The notes: generated by a model from the letters alone, not told the origin. A stretch of DNA of 23,992 bases from Aureococcus anophagefferens (GCF_000186865.1 NW_008705564.1:1484508-1508499); one strand, 5' to 3'. Positions 7,443-16,977 are shown, counted from the stretch's first letter. A program made the numbers and translations.

Positions 7443-8723
7443 TTACACCTCCACCAACGCGTGGAGCAGCGTCACGACGCGCGCGCAGCAGAAGGCGAGC
7501 GCGAGGACGAGGGCGCGCTCGACGAGCGGGTGGAGGCCGAAGACGCGCTCCGCGGGCTCGAGCGTCCGCGACCGCGACCGCGGCGGCGGCGCCTTCGGTT
7601 CGTCGTCGTCGGACGGCCGGGCCGGCGCCCGCGCCTCGCCGGCCGCCGCCTCCGCGGGCGCGGCGGCGTCCGCGGGCCCGTTGACGACGGTGTGGCGGAG
7701 CGGCCCCGCGTTGCCCGTGCGCTTCCGCCACGCCTCGTCCGCCGCGAGCGCGCGCGGCCAGCACCGGCCGTGGCGGTAGCCCGGGCTCGACGCGGGCGTC
7801 TCGCGGGCGAGCCCCGCGCCCGTCAGCGCGCGCCAGTCGTCGCCGACGAGGTCGCGCATGATCGGCTCCTCGGCGTCGCCCGGCGACACGAAGACGATCT
7901 TCGTCGCCGTCTTCGGATCGATCAGCGGCTTCACGGCGGCGAAGACGCCCCGGAAGACGCGCGGCGCGCCGTGGACGACGATGTGGCCGCAGCACTCGGC
8001 GAAGCAGGACATGAGCATGAGCATGGTCTCGCGGGTCACGGACCACGGCGGGTTGTTGAAGAGCGAGAAGTCGGAGAGGTGCATGAAGATGACGTACTTC
8101 GAGACTCGGGTCCCGTCGACGCGCCGCAGGGCGTGCTCGAGCACGAAGGCGAGGCACCGGAGCTGGGCGGCGCTGTCCTTCGTGTTCTGCACCGTGTTGT
8201 CGAAGACGACGACGGGCCGGCCCCAGCGGTCGAGCGACTCGGCGACGCGCAGCTTGCCCGTACGGCTCTCGCGCTCCATCTCCGCGTAGTCGATGACGTG
8301 CGGCCGCCGGCGCCCGCGCCAGGCGAGCGCGTCCAGGAGGAGCGCCTTCGCCTTGGCGACGTTGTCGTCGCGCGCGGTGAGGAACCGGCGCAGCACGGCC
8401 GCGTCGTCGAAATACCACCGCCACTCGTCGAAGCCGGGCTCCGCCCGCAGCGCCGCGAGGAGCTCCGCCGCCTTCGTCGCCTTGTGGTCGCTTTCGACGT
8501 GCGACGGGTAGACGTGCCATCGCTTCGTCACGAGCGCGCTGTCCTCCGGCGCGTCGTCCTCCGCCGGCGCGTCGCTCTCCTGCTCGACCGGCGGATGGTC
8601 GCAGCTCACGGGCTGGCCGCCGACGGCTGCGTCGCTGGGTTCCGTGAGCACGACATCGTCCACGACGTCGGCGCTGCAGCAGCGCAAGCGCATGGCTGCC
8701 GGTGCTTGCTTGCGCGGACGCAA
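7443..8723 (-). CDS. SEC14/CRAL-TRIO lipid-transfer domain protein with C-terminal membrane segment
   Basis: Single exon, 426 residues; the ATG at 8693 (residue 11) is an alternative start. After an acidic N-terminal region, residues about 105-136 form a CRAL-TRIO N-terminal helix pair (AAVLRRFLTARDDNVAKAKALLLDALAWR-like). The lipid-binding CRAL-TRIO fold spans about 140-305, with GRPVVVFDNT, VSKYVIFMHLSDFS and the FRGVFAAVKPLIDPKTATKI-type segment usual for SEC14 proteins. A proline- and alanine-rich linker leads to a hydrophobic C-terminus (about 402-422), which looks like a tail anchor. The family binds phosphoinositides or other hydrophobic ligands and moves them between membranes; the ligand here is unknown. 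Its start is about 160 bp from the divergent myosin start. Confidence 0.85.
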   Translation of the reverse strand: MRPRKQAPAAMRLRCCSADVVDDVVLTEPSDAAVGGQPVSCDHPPVEQESDAPAEDDAPEDSALVTKRWHVYPSHVESDHKATKAAELLAALRAEPGFDEWRWYFDDAAVLRRFLTARDDNVAKAKALLLDALAWRGRRRPHVIDYAEMERESRTGKLRVAESLDRWGRPVVVFDNTVQNTKDSAAQLRCLAFVLEHALRRVDGTRVSKYVIFMHLSDFSLFNNPPWSVTRETMLMLMSCFAECCGHIVVHGAPRVFRGVFAAVKPLIDPKTATKIVFVSPGDAEEPIMRDLVGDDWRALTGAGLARETPASSPGYRHGRCWPRALAADEAWRKRTGNAGPLRHTVVNGPADAAAPAEAAAGEARAPARPSDDDEPKAPPPRSRSRTLEPAERVFGLHPLVERALVLALAFCCARVVTLLHALVEV

Positions 8724-8883
8724 GGCGTCTCACGCAATGCGGCGCAGCCACGTCGAAGCAGGTTTCGGGCATGTGGATACAGCCGTACGTGCAGTGGTTG
8801 CCGTCGAAGCTGAAACGCCCTGGAAGCTGCCCGGGCCCATTCCATTCCTCTTCTTGTTCACCAGCGGCGGCGGCGCCCGGCGG

Positions 8884-11800
8884 ATGGCGTTCCTCGGCGA
8901 CCGGTGCTGGGTGGCGTCGGGGAACGAAGCTTTGGTATGGGAGCGCGGGACCGTCGAGCGCCGGTCCGACGCCGGCGGCGTCGTCGCCATCGGCGTGCGC
9001 CTCGAGGGGAGCGACGCCCTCTGGGAGTGCGACTTCGCGAGTCCCGGTGCGCTGGACGCGGCGATCAAGCCCTGCAACGCGGAGAAGCCGCTGGCCGTGC
9101 CGGACCTCATCGCGCTGACGCACCTCCACGAGGCCGCGATCCTCGACGTCGTCCGCGCGCGCGCGGCCGCGGGCGTCATCTACACGGCCGTGGGCCAGAT
9201 CCTGCTGGCCGTGAACCCCTACAAGCCGCTCCCGCGGCTTTATGGGGATGACGCGCTCAAGGCCTACCGCGCGGCGGAGTCGGCGTCGGCGCTCGCGCCC
9301 CACTGCTACGGCGTCGCCGCCGCCGCGTACCGGGCGATGCGGCGCACGGCGCTGGGCGCGCTCGCGGGGCCCCGGGACCAGGCCATCCTCATCTCCGGCG
9401 AGTCCGGCGCGGGCAAGACGGAGACGACGAAGTTCGTCATGCGCTTCCTGGCCTGCGTGTCGTCCGGCGCGACGTCCTTCGAGGCCGTCGGCGCCGCGGG
9501 CATCGAGGCCAGAGTATTGAGCACGAACCCGCTCACGGAGTGCTTCGGCAACGCGCGGACGCGGCGCAACGACAACTCGAGCCGCTTCGGCAAGTGGATC
9601 TCGCTCAAGTTCGACGGCGCGGGCAAGCTGCGGACCGCGGGCGCGCGGATCGGGGCGGGAAACGAGTGATTCAAGTTCGCTTCAACGTGAGTGTTCCGCG
9701 CGCGCGCGTTCCGGAAATAGCATCCACGCGTCGAGAGCGCTCCGAGAGATGATCGCTCGTCCAAAAATCAGCCGAAACGAGTGGACATCGACCGAGATAT
9801 GAGCCTCCAAAGTTGGACATGTCGCACTCTTTTCCCGCCCAGGTGCGCATCTTCCTGTTGGAGAAGGTCCGCGTCGTCACGCAGACCGAGGGCGAGCGGG
9901 GCTTCCACGCCTTCTACCTCGCCCTGGCGCGGTGCGGCGTCGAAACCGACCTCGCGGTCGAGTCGTGCTGCGTCTGCGGCAGCTCGTGCGGCGTCGACTC
10001 GCGGCGCGACGGCGTCCGGGACGCGGACGCGTACGACGACGCGTCGGCGGCCTTTGGCGCGGCGCTGGCGCCCGGGGACCGCGACGACGCCTTTGGGATC
10101 GTGGCGGGGCTGCTGCACTTCGGGGGCGCGGGCTTTTTGAAGGACGGCGACGGCGCGCGCGTCGACCCGGCGACGGTGCCGCGCGTCGCCGCGGCGGCCG
10201 CGGCGCTGGGCGTGGCGCCGGCGGACCTCGAGCGGGCCTGCCTCGAGCGCGAGCTCGTCACGGCGGAGGACACGCTGACGCTCCGCTTCGGGCCGCGCGG
10301 CGCGTCGCGGAACCGCGACTCGGTCCTCAAGGCCGTCTACGCGGCCGCCTTCGACGACCTCGTGGCGAAGATCAACGGCGCCCTCGCCGCGGGCGCCGGC
10401 GCCGACGGGGCGTCGGCCATCGGTTTGTTGGACATCTTCGGCTTCGAGGTCTTCGGCGTGAACTCGCTCGAGCAGCTGTTGATTAACTACGCGAACGAGC
10501 AGCTCCAGAGCGTCTTCAACGACTTCATCTTCGAGCTCGAGCGCGAGGAGTACGCCGCCGAGGGCGTGCCCTTCGACGACGTCGACTTCCCGGACAACGC
10601 CGACGTCCTCGCGCTCATCGAGGGCGCGGCCGCGGCGGCGGCCGCGCCGAAGCGGCGCCGGTCGTCGATGCCGCTCGCGGGGGCCCCCGGCCCGCCGCCC
10701 AGGGCCAAGGTGCGGCGCAACTCGGCGCTCCCGGACGCGGCGTCGGCGGCGAAGCGCGGCCTCCTCGCGGCCGTCGACGACGAGTGCCTCCTCGCGTCGA
10801 CGCGCGCGGAGCGGTCCGAGGACCTCGAGGGCGACCCGGACGCCGTCGAGGCCGCGCGCGCCGAGGCCCAGGGCCGGTCCCTGTCGGCGAAGCTGCGCGA
10901 CGCCTTCGGCGGCGAGGACACGTTCCTCTGCGACGCGCGGCGCGCGCGCGACGGCGCGTTCGCCGTGGTCCACTACGCGGGCGCCGTCGAGTACCGCGCG
11001 GAAATCGACCGCCGGTTCGGGACGTCCCCGCCAAACTTTGAAATTCTCGAGCTCGGTCACATCGAAGTCGATTCGGCTGATCTTTGGACGAATCGATCGC
11101 TCTCGTCGAGGTCTCGAAGCAGAGCCGAAGAGCTCGTATCTCACCTTTCGAATACGCGCACATTGAAGATTTGAGTTCCGCGCAGGTCGAGTACGCCGTC
11201 GACGGGTTCGTCGCGAAGAACGCGGACGCGCTGCCGTCGAACGCCGCGGGCCTCTTCGCGAGCTCGTCGCTGGCCGTCGTCCGCGCGGCCGCGGGCGTCG
11301 GCGCGCCGTCGCCGCGCGCGAAGCCCCGGCGCCGCGGGTCGACGCTCGCGCTCGGCACGCTCGCGGCTCGCTTCAAGGCGTCGCTCGGCGCGCTCCTCGG
11401 CGAGATCCGCGCGACGCGGCCCCACTTCGTGCGGTGCCTCAAGCCCAACGACGACCTCGCGCCGGACGTCTTCGACGCGCCGCGGCTCCTGCAGCAGCTC
11501 CGGTACTGCGGCGTCCTCGCGGCCGTCGAGGTCGCGCGCGCGGGCTACCCCGTGCGCGTCCTCCACGAGCCCTTCGTCGCGCGCTACTACAACACGCTCA
11601 TGCCCCTGTCCGTGAAGCCGCCCGCGGACGCCGCGGACGCCGCGAGGCGCGCGCGCGAGCTCGTGGCGACGCTCCGGGGGCGGCGCGTCTGCCTCGGGAA
11701 GCGCAAGGTCTTCCTGACCATGGAGGCCTACGAGGCCCTCGAGGAGCAGCGCGCGGCGAACCTCTTCGAGGCGGCGGCCAGGGGGCAGGCGCTCGTCCGC

Positions 11801-13198
11801 CGCGCGGCGCAGCGGGTCCGCTTCCGCGCGCGGCGCACCGTCGCCCTCGCGCTCCAGTACGCGCGGCGGCGCGCGCTCCGGAAACGCGTCGCGGCCGCGA
11901 CGGCCATCGCCGCCGCCGCGCGCGCGCGGGAGCCGCGGCGGTCCCTGCGCCGCGCGAGGGGCGCCGCGACGGTCGCGCAGAGCCTCGTCCGCGCGCGGCG
12001 GACGCGCCTCGGAATCCGGGCCCGGCGCCGGCGCCTCGCGGCGCGCAAGATCCAGCGCTTCCGGCGCCGCGGCGACGCGCGGCGCGGCGGCCTCTTCTAC
12101 GCGCTGCAACGCGCGGTGCTCGCGCTCCAGTGCAAGCTGCGCGCGACGCGCGCGCGGGCCGCCGTCCGGGCCGCGCGCGCGGACCGGCGCGACGCGTCGA
12201 AGAGCCGCGCGGCGCTCCTCGCGTCGAAGAGGGACGTCGAGCGGCTCGAGGCGGAGTGCGAGGCGCTGCGCCGCGAGCCGGTCGGCGAGCTCGAGAAGCT
12301 GCGGCGCGAGAACGAGGCGCTCCGCGAGCGGCTCGCGGCGACGGAGGCCTACGGCGCGGCCTTCAAGCACGCGCACCAGCGCCGGCAGATCCTCGACGAC
12401 GCCGTGCCCGTCGTCCGCGAGGTCGTCGAGGAGAGCGACGACGTCTTCGCGGGCTGCTTCTTCAACTACTCCATCTTCGGCGCGTCCGACGACGACGGCG
12501 AAGAGGGGGCCCGCGGCGTCGACACCGTGGCCCTGCAGGCCGACGCGCCGGAGTACGCCCTCGCGAACCACGTCGACGACGGCGACGCGATGCCGCCGCT
12601 CGCGGGGACCTACGAGGCGTGCTCGGGGCCGCCGTCGCCGCGCCGGTCGCGGCGGCCCCTCAAGGACGCGCGGCCCCGGCCGACGCCGGAGCCGCCGACG
12701 CCGACGGCGCCGCAAACGTCGGGCCGCGGGTCGCCGACGCGCGGCGCGTCGAGCCTCGTCCGGGAGAAGGCCGCGCGGCCCGCGAAGCCCGCCGCGCGCG
12801 CGGCGTCGACGCCGCCCGGGCCCCGCGCGCCCCGGGCGTCGCGGCCCGAGGCCCGCGACGACCACGAGACCGTCGTCCTCCTCGAGGACCACGTCGTCGA
12901 GGACCCGCGGCCGTCGCCGCGGCAGCGCGCGTGGGTGCCCAAGAAGGCGCGCGCGCCGAGCGAGCCCCCGCGGAACCGGCGCCCGGCGCCGTCGCCGACG
13001 TCGTGGTACCACGGCCTCCTCATGCTCGGCCAGGATCTCGCGGCGAACCCCTGCCAGCCGGACGCCGTCGCGCCGCCGGACCCGGTCGCCGCGCCGCTCT
13101 CGCCGCCGCCGTCGGAACAAGTCTCGGAACGCTCGCTCGACGACGACGCGATCGCGAACTACCTCGACGGCGTCCTCGCGCCGTCGCAGGAGGCGTAA
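8884..13198 (+). CDS. Myosin heavy chain
   Basis: Three exons (8884-9642, 9843-10985, 11186-13198) encode about 1,304 residues; if the GC donor at 9655 is used, add four. Motor hallmarks appear in order: P-loop GESGAGKT (172-179), switch I NDNSSRFGK (229-237), relay DIFGFE (450-455), VVHYAGAVEY, and actin-binding FVRCLKPND (715-723). IQ-like arginine-rich segments follow (about 815-950), then a short coiled coil (about 966-1025) and a long proline-, arginine- and acid-rich tail with no recognised cargo domain. A roughly 60-residue insertion in the lower motor carries RRRSS and VRRNS, possible kinase sites. Both introns are introners. I cannot assign a class. The start MAFLGDRCWVA was chosen over an in-frame upstream ATG at 8644, which would overlap the divergent SEC14 gene. 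Confidence 0.9.
9651..9842 (-). mobile_element. Introner element copy 2 (myosin intron 1)
   Basis: This 192-nt element starts CGGGGCGGGAAACGAGTG and ends in the complement of CTGGGCGGGAAAAGAGTG. Flanking 8-bp copies GCGCGGAT (9643-9650) and GTGCGCAT (9843-9850) match at 6/8. It lies opposite to the gene's direction. The acceptor is CAG at the element end. The donor is most simply the GC that begins the left duplication at 9643, giving TAG|VRIFLLEK in phase 0; the GC at 9655 inside the element is also in phase and would add four codons. An in-frame stop at 9667-9669 shows that the region must be spliced. Confidence 0.93.
10986..11193 (+). mobile_element. Introner element copy 4, divergent subfamily (myosin intron 2)
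   Basis: A 192-nt element (10994-11185) lies between perfect 8-bp duplications GTCGAGTA (10986-10993 and 11186-11193). Ends are CCGCGCGGAAATC at the left and the complement of CTGCGCGGAACTC at the right. The interior is clearly related to the other copies (CCAAACTTTG, TTCGGCTGATCTTTGGACGA, GGTCTCGAAGC) but much more diverged, and the ends differ in sequence. The left duplication begins with GT, giving a GT-AG intron (10986-11185). Splicing yields VVHYAGA|VEYAVDGFV, the expected myosin sequence. Confidence 0.92.
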
Positions 13199-13210
13199 CC
13201 TTATGCTCAC

Positions 13211-15405
13211 CTAGAGCGCGGGCGCCAATTCCCGCACGGCCATCCACGACGCCACGTCGGCGTCCGTCAGCACGTCCCGCTTCGCCTGGTGGTCCTTGAC
13301 GAGCCCCTGGAGCTCGACGACGAGCCGCTTCTTCACCGCGGCCGTGTTCCAGTAGTCGCCGGAGCCGCTCCCGTACTGGGCCTCGATGGACGCGAGCTCG
13401 CCGTCGTCCTCGAGGAAGAACTTGAGCCACTGGAAGGCGACGTCGACCTCCAGGTCCGCGCCGAGCTCGCGCTGGAGCTTCGCGGTCTCGCGGCCTGGGC
13501 AGGAAAAGGGTGCGAAATTCCCAACTTTGGAGGCTCATATCTCGATCGTTTTCCACTCGTTTCGGCTAATTTTTGGACGAGCGATCATCTCTCGGAACGG
13601 TCTCGAAGCGTGGATGCTTTTGCCGGAACGCGCGCGCGCGGAACACTCATGTTGAAGCGAACTTGAATCACTCGTTTCCCGCCCCGCTCGCGGCCGCCGG
13701 AGAACGCGTGCGTCATGATCTTCCGCTCGATCGTCGCGTCGTCGTCCGTGAGGAAGATGGCACTGTTGTCGTCGGAGGACGACATCTTGCCCATGGCGCC
13801 CTGGAGCGGCGGGAAGAACTTGGAGTGGATCAGCGCGGGCTTGCCCTTCAACGGGTGGCTCTTCGGCGCGATCTTGTGCGCGATGTCGCGCGTGACGCGG
13901 AAGTAGGGGTCCTGGTCGATGGCGCAGGGGATGAGGCAGGCCAGGTCGTCCCGGTTCCCCAGCGGGACCTTGAAGGTCGACGGGAAGGACGGCGCGGCCT
14001 GGATCGCCGGGAACGCGGACTGGCCGACGTTCGAGCTGCCCTCGAAGCCGAAGGCCGCGCGCGCGGTGTTGTAGGTGATGGACTTCCAGATCTTGCAGAC
14101 GTTGGGGTACATGTGGCCCATGTAGTCGACGTCGGAGAAGATGAAGGTGCGGTCCTTGTCGAAGCCGCACGCGATGATGTCCTTGGCGTTCTGCACGGTC
14201 AGCGCGCGGAACCGGTCGAGGTCGTAGTCGCCCGCGGCCTCGTCGTACTCGCCCTTCCAGAGGAACTTCTCGTCGTCGGTCATCTGGACCACGAGGGGCA
14301 CGCCCAGCGCCGCCTGGAGCCACCGCGTCATGAGGAACGGCACGAGGTGGCCGAGGTGCATCGCCGCCGACGACGGCCCCCGGCCCGTGTACAAGTACAA
14401 GCCCTGGCCCGTCTCCGCCGCCGTCAGGATCTTCTCGAGGTCGCGGTGGCTGAAGAAGATGCCCCGGCGCAGGAAGCGGTGGAGCTTCATGCCGCGCTTC
14501 CGCGCGAGGTTGCCGAGGCGGTCGAGGAGGCTCGGCGTCAGCAGCGTCGACCCGAACTTGTCGATGAGCTTGTCGTAGTCGATCTTGCCCGACACGTTAA
14601 AGGGGTCGACGACCATCTCCGTCGACGCCTCCTCCTTCTCGACGGCCTCGGCCTTCTTGGGCTTCGTCGCCTCGATCGTCCGCGACGCCGCGGCCGCCGC
14701 GGCCTCCGCGTAGGCCGCCGCGCACGCCGCCGCCGCCGCCGCCGCCGCGCCGGCGTCCCAGGTCGCGACGGGCGCCGCGGCGGCCTCCGGCGCCGCCACG
14801 GCGAACTTGAGCGTGAGCTGCTTCTTCTTGCCCGCCAGGAGCACCATCGTGTCGGGCTTCTTCTTGCCGTCGCCCTCGCGGCCCACGAGGGCGATCCGGC
14901 CGCAGGCGCCGGCGGAGGCGGCGACGTCGAAGGCGGCCTCGACGAGGAAGCCGCCGTAGGTCGCGCAGCGCACCGCGTCGTCGTCCGCCGCGCCCTTTTT
15001 TGGCCTCGCGCCGCCGTTGTCGTAGAACGGCGCGCCGGCGCCGGCGCAGGCCGCCTCGGCGTCGCTCCGCGCGACCTCGGCGGCGCGGAGCGGCGCGTCC
15101 GCGGCGACGGCGGCGTCGAGCGCGGCCTGCACGAGGTCCACGAGCTCCGCGTGCGCGGCCGGGTCCTTGGGGAAGGGGTCGAGCGACGACTTCGTGAGGT
15201 CCAGCGTGAGCTTGCAGGCGCCGGGCTCCGTCGTCCACACGGGCTGCAGGCCCGCCATGGCGCCCGACGGCCAGAGGCCGAAGACCTCGCTCGCGGCGAC
15301 GCGCGCGACGATCGACGCCGTGGCGATGCCCACGGGCGGCGGCGGCGGGCCGGGCCGCACCTTCTTCTTCTTCGCGTCGCCGGGCGGCGTCGGCGCTTCG
15401 GACAT
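13211..15405 (-). CDS. Cytosolic-type tryptophanyl-tRNA synthetase with N-terminal AlaX-like extension
   Basis: Two exons (15405-13695, 13494-13211) encode 664 residues. It charges tRNA-Trp with tryptophan. The catalytic core from about residue 285 is of the eukaryotic cytosolic type: [38 protein letters not shown] (about 339, the HIGH-type motif), [16 protein letters not shown] and KMSSS (540-544). The C-terminal anticodon-binding part is completed by exon 2 ([11 protein letters not shown], then FFLEDDGEL). Residues about 25-215 resemble an AlaX/AlaRS-editing-like module ([29 protein letters not shown]), similar in layout to apicomplexan TrpRS, but I see no intact zinc-ligand set. A lysine-rich segment (KKKK) follows the start. 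The single intron is introner copy 3. The stop is 12 bp from the myosin stop. Confidence 0.93.
13487..13694 (+). mobile_element. Introner element copy 3 (TrpRS intron), perfect duplication
   Basis: A 192-nt element (13495-13686) is flanked by perfect 8-bp duplications, GCCGCGAG on the gene strand (13694-13687 and 13494-13487). On the gene strand it begins CGGGGCGGGAAACGAG and ends CCTTTTCCTGCCCAG. The intron (13694-13495, 200 nt) starts with GC from the first duplication and ends with the element's CAG. Joining gives SGGRETAKL, matching the conserved HAFSGGRDT region of eukaryotic TrpRS, so excision is exact. It is inserted opposite to the gene's direction. It is nearly identical to copy 2 over most of its length, which suggests recent activity. 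Confidence 0.96.
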
Positions 15406-15714
15406 GGCGTCGAAGGTGTTGTGTGTGGCTGTTTGCGTGTGCTGCGGGTGCCGAACGACGGCAGCAGCTCTCAGCCCGCTCCGCGATCGATGCACTTTGC
15501 CCGCTGTCGTTCAGCGAGCCGCTGATGATGCCGATGTGGAGCAGCTCCTCGCAGCCGTCGTCCAGTTCGTGTCCAGCCAGAGCTAGCCGCACCGCCGTGC
15601 CTCTACTGCTAACAACGCCGCTAGTGCCGCCGCCTCTAGCTCCTTCAAGCCCGCAGCTGCCACCGCTGCGAAAAACGCTGCCATAGGAGCCATAACTTGC
15701 CACAAATCCATAAT
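15406..15714. promoter_or_regulatory. Shared divergent upstream region, TrpRS and MFS genes
   Basis: About 309 bp between divergent starts. No convincing coding exon, TATA box or repeat is seen. Open frames cross it on both strands, but they have no recognisable similarity and only reflect GC-rich composition. The last 35 bp before the MFS ATG are AT-richer (CCACAAATCCATAAT). Confidence 0.4.
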
Positions 15715-16977
15715 ATGCTCTCCGAGCGCGTCGTCCTCCTCGCGACGCGGTCCGTGCGGTCGCTGGCGCTCGGCGCGCTCGGCATCGCCCTCCCCCTGGC
15801 GCTCGAGGCCAACGCCCTCGGCACGGCGCGCATCGCCTACGTGCTGTCCGCGGGCCTCGGCGGCGCGACGCTGCTCGTCGCGCTCGGCCCCGGCGCGAGG
15901 GTCCGGAACCGGCTCTGGGCGCTGGCCGCGTATTCGCTGCTCTTCGGCGCCGCGGCGGTCGGCGTCGTCGCGCCGGCGTCGCCGCTGCCGCCCGAGGCCG
16001 CGGCGTTTCTGGGCGCGATGAGTCTGCAGCCGAACATCTCGCCGCACGCGCCGCTCGAGCACGCGTCGCTCGCCGACGGCGCGTCGGACGCGGATCGAAC
16101 GAAGGTCTTCGCCTGGTACAACAGCCTGAGCACGGCGGCGCTCGCGCTCGGCGCGCTGGCGGCGTCCGCGCCCGCGAGCCCCGCGGCCGAGGCGAGCGTC
16201 GCCGGCGCGGCGGTGCTCGCCACGGCGGCCTGCTACGCGTGCGCGGCGCTCGCGGCCGCCGCGCGGCTCCGGCGCGTGGAGGCCGCCGCGGGCGTCGCGG
16301 CGCCCGCGCCCGCGGACGACAAGCGCCTGGCGGACTGCACGATGCGGCGGCGGATCCTGTCGCTGGCGGCGCTGTTTTCCTTCGATTCCTGGGCCGGCGG
16401 CTTCGTCATCAACGCGTTGTTCGCGCACTGGCTCAGCGAGCGCTACGGCGGCGACGGCTACGCGAAGACGCTGGGGACGCTCTTCTTCGCGAACCAGGTC
16501 ATCGCGTCGTTCTCCTTCCCCGTCGCCGCGGCGCTGAGCAAGAGAGTCGGTCTCATCAACACGATGGTGTTCACGCACCTCCCGAGCAATCTCTGTCTGG
16601 TCGCGATCCCCTCTTGCACGGAGTACCAGGTCTACGGGCTCGTGCTCGTGCGCGGGCTGCTGTCGCAGATGGACGTGCCCGCGCGCGAATCGTTCATGAC
16701 GGGCGTCGTGCCGCGCGACGAGCGCGTCGCCTGCTCGCGGACGATCATGATCGCCCGGGCCGTCGCCTGCGTCCTCGGGCCGCCCTGCGCCGCGGCGCTC
16801 TGGCGCGCGCGCGGGCCCGCGGCGCCGCTCGTCTTCGCGGGGCTCGCGAAGAGCGCCTACGACCTGGCCCTGCTCGTCGTCTTCCGCAAGGTCAAGCCGC
16901 CCGAGGAGCGGCAGCTCACGGCGGCCGTGTCCCTGCCGCCGACGGAGAAGGCGACGCTGCTCAAGGACGTCGTCTAA
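15715..16977 (+). CDS. Major facilitator superfamily transporter
   Basis: Single exon, 420 residues, with about ten to twelve hydrophobic segments and a central charged loop (about residues 190-215). The first segment NMLSERVVLLATRSVRSLALGAL and the later SQMDVPARESFM followed by VPRDERVA (about 318-340) match a branch of MFS proteins in which the corresponding loop reads MDVP(T/A)RQSY. That branch includes bacterial and protist drug-exporter-like proteins; the substrate cannot be inferred. The C-terminus is short and polar. I chose the ATG at 15715, since the frame upstream has only a TTG. The stop is 9 bp from that of the convergent malonyl-CoA decarboxylase gene. Confidence 0.85.
   Translation: MLSERVVLLATRSVRSLALGALGIALPLALEANALGTARIAYVLSAGLGGATLLVALGPGARVRNRLWALAAYSLLFGAAAVGVVAPASPLPPEAAAFLGAMSLQPNISPHAPLEHASLADGASDADRTKVFAWYNSLSTAALALGALAASAPASPAAEASVAGAAVLATAACYACAALAAAARLRRVEAAAGVAAPAPADDKRLADCTMRRRILSLAALFSFDSWAGGFVINALFAHWLSERYGGDGYAKTLGTLFFANQVIASFSFPVAAALSKRVGLINTMVFTHLPSNLCLVAIPSCTEYQVYGLVLVRGLLSQMDVPARESFMTGVVPRDERVACSRTIMIARAVACVLGPPCAAALWRARGPAAPLVFAGLAKSAYDLALLVVFRKVKPPEERQLTAAVSLPPTEKATLLKDVV

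Noticed and set aside
8644..8883. Myosin N-terminal extension from the ATG at 8644
   Set aside because: It would overlap the 5' end of the SEC14 gene, lacks myosin similarity, and MAFLGDRCWVA at 8884 is a natural myosin-type N-terminus.
9687..9692. GTGAGT inside introner copy 2 as the splice donor
   Set aside because: An in-frame stop at 9667-9669 precedes it, so a transcript using it would be truncated. GC donors at 9643 or 9655 keep the frame and fit the other copies.
9768..13210. Long open frames on the minus strand across the myosin gene
   Set aside because: They are arginine- and alanine-rich shadows of the GC-rich coding strand, with no family motif, and conflict with the complete myosin motor on the plus strand.
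15697..15714. Upstream starts for the MFS, DUF1995-like (18521) and AT-hook (22944) genes
   Set aside because: These are TTG or GTG codons; in a eukaryotic nuclear gene the next in-frame ATG is the better start.
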